A stretch of 7,290 nucleotides of DNA from MB-PLM-2 sp964385715. GTDB taxonomy: Bacteria > Planctomycetota > Planctomycetia > Pirellulales > UBA7805. The stretch lies in NCBI GenBank assembly GCA_964385715.1, contig CAYLRE010000245.1:1-7290 (forward strand). The letters run 5' to 3'. The notes under the pieces were generated by a model that worked only from the letters and a program-made list of their open reading frames with translations, ran no database searches and was not told the DNA's origin. Both the position numbers and the translations under genes were made by a program. Below are positions 1-5,498 of the stretch, piece by piece (the stretch's first letter is position 1; the number at the start of each line of letters is the position of its first letter).

Positions 1-2089
1 CCTGACCGTACGTTTCGTGCGTCGGCCCGAAACCGGCACCCAAGAAGGGCAGTAGCGCCATGCCGGTCGCTGCCTGTTTTCGATCCGTCGCATTTCCTGG
101 ATTGGCACAACCGTTATCGCAGGGCTCCGGATTTTCTATGTAGGGGCAAGTGGCCCCCGTATGGTCGAAGTTCCAGGCGCCTGTGGCGTACTGGTGGCGG
201 GACAGCCAGTTCATGGCGTTCATGACGGCGTCTTCCACTTCATCGGAAGCACCGTAATCGTCGTTGTAGTACTTGCGGCAGTGCCGCCCGTCGTACGTAT
301 CCTCCGGGCAGCTGCCTTCGCGATCGTTGTAGGCGCACTCAATTCGTACGGCGTCAGCCACGACCGTCCCGTGCTTGCTACGAGAGAGAGTTACCGTTGC
401 AAATGGCGAGCGGAAGTCGTAGGCGCCAAGCTTGTACCACAGCACACCATCGCCATCGAGGTCGATACCTTCGTAGTCGACCGCCTGATTTACCTCTGCG
501 GTTCCGAGCGAGGTAATGCCATCTCGTATGCTGTAAACAGCCCTCCTCGTCTTGTCAGCACCCGGGATAAAGTGAGTCCAAACCCGATACTGCCCCGGTT
601 CAATGCCGTCGAACGTGTACGTTACGGTTTCCGCACCCGCCTCCGGCGACAGTGCATGCGAACCACCGATAGCATTCGGGTTATCCTCCATGGTCCAACC
701 GGCGGTGGCCTCGTAGCCCTGTCCGTCGTTGTCAATCGGTGGCGGCATGGCACCAAAGCAGCGATCCTTCTCGTAGGTGTCGCGAACCTTGCCACACTCA
801 ACACGAACGGCATCCGCCGCAGCCATTTGCATAAGGCCCTCTTCCCCTGGAGAGGCACCGGTTGTCGCCGAAACGACGACGCGAATAATTCGCGTCTGAA
901 TATCGTGCTGCCCGAGATGATACCAAGAATATTCACCGTCAGTGACAATAGGCTCTTGCCCTGACGCTGTCGCATAATCGCCGGAGTAGAGCTCCTGATT
1001 CACCTTCTCACTGTGAATTTCTTCATCACCATCATAAACCGTAATCGGCGTGGCGTCAGAATGCCGGATATTGCCTGGCCAATGAATGTAGATGTCATAG
1101 GTTCCCGACTCCGGAAGCTCAAAAGTAAACGTCGCCTCCGTTGTTCCTTCTTGGCAGTGGCCCTCAGCAGCATAATAATCTTGGGAAAAAGGTTTCCCAT
1201 GTGAAGGCTCTCGTATCGGCTGTGGTTGAAATTTTGGAACCTGCGTGCCAAAGAACGGATACCAGCTCCCGTTCCAGCCTTGGAACATCGCCGGATACGT
1301 ATTGACGGGAGAGAACGTGGCTGTGAAGGCCCCGACATTCTGATTGTCGACCGTCATCTCGAACGCTGCACACGTAGTCGGATCAAGCGGCGGATACTCT
1401 GGATCCTTCGGTTCCCAAGGTTCCTCTACGTACTCCGTCGCCTCGCCACCGGTCTCGCCATCGCCGGTCGTACAACCGTCGAGCGACTTGTGTTGATCTT
1501 GATAGGGTCGCCAGTAGCGTACCCACAACTCGCAATCGGCCGGGTCGATATCGAGAGGGTCGTAGTCCTTGACCGCGCCACTATGCAAGAGCGCGTTGAT
1601 TCTGCCCAAGTGACGGGCAGCGTAGTCGACCGTGTCGGCGGTCACACCACTTTGAAACCACTTGTCTTGCACGCTGACCGAATCGACGACCAGGTTGGCT
1701 TCTGGCTTCTTGTAATCCAGCATCGTGATGCGACCGGTGTCGTCATCGCTAAACCGGTAAGCCCGGTTATTCATGCCGTAGCTGGTCTCGAACTCCTCGG
1801 TCACATCCTCCGGACAGCGAAAGATCTTCGCGTCGTCGTTGACCGCCGGCAGCAGATCGTCATGCCAGGTGGCCAGATTGATGGCGTCCGGCTGACTCGC
1901 CGCCATAGTGAGTCCGTTGTGGAGCTGCCGCAAATGATTCGCGCAAACCGCGGTGCGATTGTTGGCAAAGGCATTGCCAACCGCCGGCAGCAACAAGGCC
2001 AGAAGAATGATCACGATGGCGATCACTACCAGCAATTCAACAAGCGTAAACCCCTTGCGCAACGTCTGGCCAGACGATGTGGAAAGCAT
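1..2089 (-). CDS. Prepilin-type protein fused to two golvesin-like domains and a squalene-cyclase-like repeat region (3' end outside window)
   Basis: The minus-strand frame is open from the ATG at 2089 to the left edge (696 codons, no stop). Residues 1-37 form a type III signal: a short basic leader, the prepilin peptidase site G13|F14, Glu18 (mature position 5) and a hydrophobic helix to about residue 37. Residues 38-185 resemble the pilin-like H-X9-DG family of planctomycetes, with a degenerate motif H160-x9-S170-G171. Residues 247-432 and 452-585 are two golvesin/Xly-type beta-sandwich domains: each starts [VI]DN, carries an aromatic-W-Y-x-LG segment and ends ADAVR[VI]EC. From about residue 618 there is a squalene-cyclase/prenyltransferase-type repeat (W628-L-S-R-H-Q, G-A-W639, A674-T-G-M-A-L-L-P-F-L-G-A-G) with a Cys cluster C648, C657, C661. 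The ATG is the first good start; GGA 6 nt upstream is only a weak ribosome site. Expected to sit in the inner membrane or a pseudopilin fibre, facing outward. Substrate unknown. Domain calls are by pattern recognition; the pilin start is very sure, the cyclase-like part fairly sure. Confidence 0.88.
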   Translation of the reverse strand, partial: MLSTSSGQTLRKGFTLVELLVVIAIVIILLALLLPAVGNAFANNRTAVCANHLRQLHNGLTMAASQPDAINLATWHDDLLPAVNDDAKIFRCPEDVTEEFETSYGMNNRAYRFSDDDTGRITMLDYKKPEANLVVDSVSVQDKWFQSGVTADTVDYAARHLGRINALLHSGAVKDYDPLDIDPADCELWVRYWRPYQDQHKSLDGCTTGDGETGGEATEYVEEPWEPKDPEYPPLDPTTCAAFEMTVDNQNVGAFTATFSPVNTYPAMFQGWNGSWYPFFGTQVPKFQPQPIREPSHGKPFSQDYYAAEGHCQEGTTEATFTFELPESGTYDIYIHWPGNIRHSDATPITVYDGDEEIHSEKVNQELYSGDYATASGQEPIVTDGEYSWYHLGQHDIQTRIIRVVVSATTGASPGEEGLMQMAAADAVRVECGKVRDTYEKDRCFGAMPPPIDNDGQGYEATAGWTMEDNPNAIGGSHALSPEAGAETVTYTFDGIEPGQYRVWTHFIPGADKTRRAVYSIRDGITSLGTAEVNQAVDYEGIDLDGDGVLWYKLGAYDFRSPFATVTLSRSKHGTVVADAVRIECAYNDREGSCPEDTYDGRHCRKYYNDDYGASDEVEDAVMNAMNWLSRHQYATGAWNFDHTGATCPYIENPEPCDNGCANPGNATDRKQAATGMALLPFLGAGFGPTHETYGQ

Positions 2090-2166
2090 GGAAATTCCAG
2101 AGTTAGTTGTGAATGCCCCATCCTTATCGACGAATGTCGTGTCCGAACCTCTTTGATCACAATGTC

Positions 2167-2187
2167 GCAACTCCACTGGCGAGTTGC
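2167..2187. repeat. Small perfect stem-loop upstream of the prepilin gene
   Basis: GCAACTC (2167-2173) and GAGTTGC (2181-2187) pair perfectly as a 7-bp stem with a 7-nt loop. It lies about 80 bases upstream of the prepilin-fusion ATG, so it may be in that gene's 5' leader. No ligand-binding RNA fold is recognisable and a regulatory role is only a guess. Confidence 0.3.
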
Positions 2188-2413
2188 AACCACTTTACTG
2201 GCACCAAGTAATTGTAGCAATTTCGCACGACGTCTACGAGTTGAACTGGAAAAATACTTAACGGAAGCGTTTCCCTAGAGAAATGGGAAGAATTCGCTGG
2301 TATTTCCTAGAATGCCGGCAGTCCAAGGTCAGCGAACGGACTCCAGAGCCGACTCAAGAACTACAGGGCCGAAGGGTGCTGCTAAGAGCGTTCACTAGAC
2401 TCGCATACGTCTC

Positions 2414-2452
2414 CACCACGCGCCGATCGCTTGGACGATCGGCGACGTGGTG
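2414..2452 (-). terminator. 16-bp stem-loop, probable terminator of the lipoprotein gene
   Basis: Arms 2414-2429 (CACCACGCGCCGATCG) and 2436-2452 (CGATCGGCGACGTGGTG) pair over 16 bp with one bulged A at 2445 and the 6-nt loop CTTGGA. The hairpin starts 19 nt after the stop codon of the lipoprotein gene, where an intrinsic terminator would be. There is no U-tract on either strand, so termination may be of the tract-less kind, or the hairpin may protect the mRNA 3' end. The structure is seen directly; the role is inferred. Confidence 0.55.
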
Positions 2453-2471
2453 CATTGCGACCGTGACTCAA

Positions 2472-3563
2472 CTATTCTGCTGGTTCACCGGCAGGCTCTT
2501 CGGCCGGTTCTGCAGCAGGCACGTCAGCAGGCTCCCCTGGACCGAAGCCTGGCCCCGGACCAGCGTCAGGAGCCGGAAGACCGCCACCTCCTTGCATACC
2601 CATTGCCATCGCCATCACGCCACCAATTAATTCTTGAATGTTATCGAGCGCCGATGGTCGCGCCAGGCGAACGGTCAGAACTTCCCCCGACTGTTCAATC
2701 GTCGCGCCGTTGGCAAGTTCCTTCCCGATGTCAGCCATTGGCCCGGGCATCATCGCCGCGGGACCGGCTGCCGCCGCTTCGGGCGAATTCATAGCCTCTT
2801 TGACTTCCTTGAGACCAGCGTGCGTCATGGCAGACACCATGTCGGCAGTTTCGGCACTGTCGAAAGTAATCACAGCTCGGACAAACTCGTCCGACGAAAG
2901 GTCCAGCTCAACCTGGACGGAGTTTACCTTCTTGAACATCTCCGCCTGTTCCGGTGCCGCGGCGCCTGGAATCTGGGCGGCTAGACTTCCGATGGCACTG
3001 GTCGACGCGACAATAGAAATATCCTTCGAGGCATCAGCACCCGCGAGTAGCTTCTTAAGCGGAGAATCTCCCGGCTTGGCATCAAGCATTTTCTTGACGG
3101 CTGATTCAGTACCGAACAACAACGTCTTCGACGTTGCAAAATGAGCGGCCTGTTCACTTCCTGGCATTCCAAACTGATAGTAGTCCTTGCCGTTGTGCGT
3201 CGCCGTCTTGACGTTGGGAGGCAGAGTCTTGTTGATTTCACCAACATTGACAGCATCACCAAACTGAACGATGGCCGCGGCATCTGCTTCTGCATCAGGT
3301 CCCATAACGATCAGCACCCGCTGAATCTTGAATGGATCGATGTTGGTGGCCTTTTTCAGCTCCTCTATCTGAGCACCGCCGGCGGCATTGATCATCGTTC
3401 GAATTGAGTCGAAGTTAGGCATCTCCTGGATCTGCTGCGGATGAACCAGCACCGCAGTCACAAAGCTGGAGTCGATGAAGTCTTCAGCTGCCGGCTCGGG
3501 ACCAGAGCAACCGCTCATCAGCAGCGCAATCGCAACGCAGGATGAAAAAGATAAAATGCGCAT
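2472..3563 (-). CDS. Putative lipoprotein of unknown function with Ala/Pro/Glu-rich C-terminal tail
   Basis: The 363-residue product begins with a lipoprotein signal: basic Arg2, hydrophobic core to Met16, and lipobox M-S-G-C with acceptor Cys19. Residue +2 is Ser, which in the E. coli rule does not signal inner-membrane retention. Residues about 28-320 look like one or two soluble alpha/beta domains in which strands such as VTAVLVHP, RVLIVMG and DISIVAST alternate with amphipathic helices. This resembles hypothetical exported planctomycete proteins, but I recognise no named family or catalytic motif. Residues 322-363 are low complexity: Gly/Met-rich, then Gly/Pro, then E-P-A repeats, probably a disordered acidic tail. 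The ATG at 3563 has GAGG at 3570-3573, 6 nt upstream, which supports the start. A sigma70-like promoter lies at 3633-3660 and a stem-loop follows the stop, so it is probably monocistronic. The 382-nt gap to the prepilin gene argues against co-transcription. Confidence 0.85.
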   Translation of the reverse strand: MRILSFSSCVAIALLMSGCSGPEPAAEDFIDSSFVTAVLVHPQQIQEMPNFDSIRTMINAAGGAQIEELKKATNIDPFKIQRVLIVMGPDAEADAAAIVQFGDAVNVGEINKTLPPNVKTATHNGKDYYQFGMPGSEQAAHFATSKTLLFGTESAVKKMLDAKPGDSPLKKLLAGADASKDISIVASTSAIGSLAAQIPGAAAPEQAEMFKKVNSVQVELDLSSDEFVRAVITFDSAETADMVSAMTHAGLKEVKEAMNSPEAAAAGPAAMMPGPMADIGKELANGATIEQSGEVLTVRLARPSALDNIQELIGGVMAMAMGMQGGGGLPAPDAGPGPGFGPGEPADVPAAEPAEEPAGEPAE

Positions 3564-3632
3564 CGGAAACCTCGTTTCTACTTGTATCGAATGTTATTGA
3601 AATGGCATCAGGAAGTGCTGCCCACGCGTTCG

Positions 3633-3660
3633 GTTATCTCATACGCCGTACAAATGTCAA
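3633..3660 (-). promoter_or_regulatory. Sigma70-like promoter of the lipoprotein gene
   Basis: Read on the minus strand, a perfect -35 TTGACA (3660-3655), a 16-bp spacer and a -10 GATAAC (3638-3633, 4 of 6 consensus) are present. Transcription would start near 3626, giving a leader of about 60 nt before the GAGG ribosome site and the ATG at 3563. The match is by eye, and planctomycete promoters are not well defined. Confidence 0.5.
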
Positions 3661-4028
3661 GTGTCACCCGGGCAGCGATCGGCGAGTTCAGCAGGGATCG
3701 GCAGCATCGACAAGAGGCCCGCACCCCGAAACGCAACGCCGGAGGTCGCCCAGCGGGCTGATCTGTCCGATCTCTCAGGTGATAACGACCAACAAGAATT
3801 GGTGGGTTCAAATTCGCCAGGTCGTCGTCGGTTGCCAAGCGGGGCCGCTCGCACCGCCACCAGATCACGACCGACCGCAAGCTGGCATTGGTCGCCGGCC
3901 GCTAGGCTATTCGCTCGCCGGTCCTTTTCATTTAGACCTCGATGTTTCCGTTGTGTGGCGAAATGCGGCAGCAATTGTTTGGCACTCTTGAGCAGGCGAT
4001 ACGGAGTCCGATCAGAGCCACACCAGAT
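3661..4028. other. Non-coding spacer, no convincing gene
   Basis: Several open frames cross this stretch on both strands, but their translations are rich in Arg/Pro/Ser, lack ribosome sites and show no protein family features. They look like frames kept open by local GC content. The one local structure is ACCAA (3788-3792) and TTGGT (3799-3803) around a 6-nt loop, followed by GGGTTCAAATTC (3804-3815), which resembles a tRNA T-arm but does not fold as a tRNA. I see no RNA gene, insertion sequence end or promoter here. Confidence 0.5.
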
Positions 4029-4073
4029 TCTCCATATCTAGGGTTGGCATATCTGCAATTGGCATATCTGCAA
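4029..4073. repeat. Phased 15-bp tandem repeat, two exact copies plus one degenerate
   Basis: TTGGCATATCTGCAA occurs exactly at 4044-4058 and again immediately at 4059-4073. A degenerate third copy precedes it (4029-4043), sharing the core CATATCT; the three cores start at 4033, 4048 and 4063, exactly 15 bp apart. The array lies about 280 bp upstream of the PEP-CTERM gene in the long spacer. It could be a regulator-binding array or simple slippage. Confidence 0.75.
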
Positions 4074-4235
4074 TTGTAGATTTGGAATTACGCGCTGCTG
4101 CGACATGTGTTCTTTACGCAATAGGGTCGGTCAAGCGAGACTCGCGCGTGATCGACCGATTCAACACCGGCCATTACTGCGCAATTGCATGCAGATTCAA
4201 CACGCGATCTTTTCGCCAGGTTGCGGGAAAACTGA

Positions 4236-4263
4236 TTGACTGGCAAACCGCCGGTGGTATCCT
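4236..4263 (+). promoter_or_regulatory. Candidate sigma70-like promoter of the PEP-CTERM gene
   Basis: A -35-like TTGACT (4236-4241), a 16-bp spacer and a -10-like TATCCT (4258-4263) stand about 90 bp before the start codon. This would give a leader of about 84 nt. It is a moderate match found by eye; another TTGAC at 4307-4311 has no matching -10. Confidence 0.3.
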
Positions 4264-4341
4264 GACGACTAGCCGGACGGAGTATTTTTACAGGTCCATA
4301 TCGGCTTGACGTTGTGAATGAGGTAGCGACCACGCACCTAC

Positions 4342-4346
4342 AAGGA
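4342..4346 (+). promoter_or_regulatory. Ribosome binding site of the PEP-CTERM gene
   Basis: AAGGA lies 7 nt before the ATG at 4354, with ideal spacing. It fixes the start of the PEP-CTERM gene and is one of only two clear Shine-Dalgarno sites in the window; the other is the GAGG before the lipoprotein gene. Confidence 0.75.
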
Positions 4347-4353
4347 TCCCCCC

Positions 4354-5202
4354 ATGAAAACGAGCAGAGCGTTTGATTGCCTTGGCATTTTGTTCATCAG
4401 TCTACTATGCGCGTCTTTCGCATCACCGGCTGTTGGAGCGATGTTTACCATCGATGCCGTGGACAGCGGATTCGTTACCGTCGCCGGCGGTTCTTCAAAA
4501 GGTGATGGAACCATTGCTCCAGGCGCCACCTACAACTATTCGGTAGGCCAAGAGGAACATTACGGCGATGGGGCGTTATTTTCGCCGCTGGCATTTATGG
4601 ACAAGAACAACTACTTCGTTTTCGACACCTCAGGAATCACCGGCACGATCATTGGTGTCGCATTGAAACTGCCCACAGGGACTCTGGAGAGCGTCGATGC
4701 TACGGAAACATTCGACCTCGTTGCACCTCTCGATCCAGGAGCCGGATTGGGAGACGCCGACGCTCTGCTAATCGGCAACGGAATCGGGCCATCCGAGTTT
4801 GACGCTCCGGGAGATCCCCTGCTGGGTGTTGCATCAGCACTCTATGGCAACATCGAAGGAGGAGCCGGCTCCGTCCTTGCGTCGAGCGTCATATCTTCAG
4901 CCGATGACGGCACGATTCTCACTATTCCGTTTGACCCATTCGGTGTGGGTTACGTGGAGAGCTTCCTCGGTGGCCCACTATTTCTTGGCGGTACCGTTTC
5001 TACGATCACGCCTGGGCCGACGACGCAGCAACCCTTTGGGTTTGTCGCGCCTGGTATTCCGGCCGCTCCGCCTGGCAGTGATCTCTCGGTTCCCATGCTG
5101 GTGATCGTCACGGAAGATCCGGTGCCCGAACCGACCACGTACATGCTGGCGATCCTTGGCCTTCTCGGGCTAGGACTCTACGGCTGGCGTAGGCGGGCCT
5201 AA
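4354..5202 (+). CDS. PEP-CTERM sorting domain protein, exported
   Basis: The 282-residue product has a Sec signal peptide (Lys2, Arg5, hydrophobic core 10-23, likely cleavage after VGA at residue 29). It ends in a textbook PEP-CTERM tail: V257-P-E-P260, a hydrophobic helix at about 262-278, then R279-R-R-A. In known systems an exosortase recognises this tail, removes it and releases the protein to the envelope or extracellular matrix; no exosortase is in this window. The mature part (30-255) is Gly/Asp/Thr/Ser-rich and beta-like, with N-Y-F-V-F-D-T-S-G-I at about 89-98, a segment typical of surface beta-sandwich proteins. It has almost no Cys after the signal peptide. I do not recognise a catalytic site. 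Well-spaced AAGGA supports the start. It is probably monocistronic, since hairpins follow it and the next gene has its own promoter. Confidence 0.92.
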   Translation: MKTSRAFDCLGILFISLLCASFASPAVGAMFTIDAVDSGFVTVAGGSSKGDGTIAPGATYNYSVGQEEHYGDGALFSPLAFMDKNNYFVFDTSGITGTIIGVALKLPTGTLESVDATETFDLVAPLDPGAGLGDADALLIGNGIGPSEFDAPGDPLLGVASALYGNIEGGAGSVLASSVISSADDGTILTIPFDPFGVGYVESFLGGPLFLGGTVSTITPGPTTQQPFGFVAPGIPAAPPGSDLSVPMLVIVTEDPVPEPTTYMLAILGLLGLGLYGWRRRA

Positions 5203-5209
5203 CAGGCCC
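5195..5209 (+). terminator. Short stem-loop overlapping the PEP-CTERM stop codon
   Basis: GGGCCT (5195-5200) and AGGCCC (5204-5209) pair around the 3-nt loop AAC, and the stem includes the first base of the TAA stop. The downstream sequence CCCTCGGTCTTG is only weakly T-rich. It is a possible weak terminator or mRNA end protector. Confidence 0.3.
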
Positions 5210-5294
5210 CCTCGGTCTTGCCTTGCGTCGTTCTGGGCAGGCGCCCGGTGAAATGACGAGAGTGCGGGTGTCGCACCTACCGCTGATCGAAGTA

Positions 5295-5323
5295 CCGCTA
5301 CGGAGCGCGCTAGCGCCCCGCGG
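5295..5323 (+). terminator. GC-rich stem-loop downstream of the PEP-CTERM gene
   Basis: CCGC (5295-5298) pairs with GCGG (5320-5323). Inside, GGAGCGC (5302-5308) pairs with GCGCCCC (5313-5319) with one A-C mismatch, a 4-nt loop and a 3-nt bulge (5299-5301). The plus strand continues CGTTAAGATTTG, only partly T-rich. It lies between the PEP-CTERM stop and the promoter of the DUF1570 gene, so it may end the PEP-CTERM transcript. Confidence 0.35.
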
Positions 5324-5390
5324 CGTTAAGATTTGCCTATCAGATGGATCTTTCGGCCCACAGGCCAAACATTCTGTTTCGTGTGGCCAC

Positions 5391-5419
5391 GAGACAGCCT
5401 CCCCAAACCTTGGTATGAT
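5391..5419 (+). promoter_or_regulatory. Candidate sigma70-like promoter of the DUF1570 gene
   Basis: GAGACA (5391-5396, 4 of 6 to the -35 consensus), a 17-bp spacer and TATGAT (5414-5419, 5 of 6 to the -10 consensus) precede the gene. A start near 5426 would leave a leader of about 70 nt before the ATG at 5499. It is the best -10 in this intergenic region; an upstream PEP-CTERM transcript reading through cannot be excluded. Confidence 0.45.
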
Positions 5420-5483
5420 AGGGGTGCGGATGAGGGGAGGCACTTGTCCGACATTCTGATTCATACTTCTTGGCTTGGTGCGC

Positions 5484-5489
5484 AGGGGG
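5484..5489 (+). promoter_or_regulatory. Probable ribosome binding site deciding the DUF1570 start
   Basis: AGGGGG ends 9 nt before the ATG at 5499, so it suits that codon. The TTG at 5475 lies upstream of it and has no purine-rich site of its own, and no clear site precedes the next in-frame ATG at 5535. The spacing is slightly long, so the choice is not firm. Confidence 0.4.
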
Positions 5490-5498
5490 CGACCTTCG

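Noticed and set aside
161..964. 267-codon plus-strand frame opposite the prepilin-fusion gene
   Set aside because: It is antisense to a frame with clear prepilin and golvesin features, its translation has no family features and no ribosome site precedes it.
2063..2076. Perfect 14-nt palindrome CGTCTGGCCAGACG
   Set aside because: It lies inside the coding sequence of the prepilin leader, close to the start; chance codon choice explains it and no operator is known to match.
2211..2239. Possible minus-strand promoter for the prepilin-fusion gene with -10 TACAAT (2216-2211)
   Set aside because: The -10 is good but no acceptable -35 sits 16-18 bp upstream, so it was not listed as a feature.
1226..2278. 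350-codon plus-strand frame
   Set aside because: It is antisense to the pilin start and golvesin region. The product is Arg/Val/Ile-rich with no recognisable domain.
3785..3830. Possible tRNA, because of GGGTTCAAATTC with a preceding small hairpin
   Set aside because: T-stem pairing has two mismatches, no complementary 5' acceptor arm lies at the right distance and no D-arm is visible.
4088..4333. 81-codon minus-strand frame in the spacer
   Set aside because: It overlaps the probable promoter and leader of the PEP-CTERM gene and has no recognisable features.
5223..5459. 78-codon plus-strand frame after the PEP-CTERM gene
   Set aside because: It crosses a stem-loop and a promoter, has no ribosome site, and shows no protein features.
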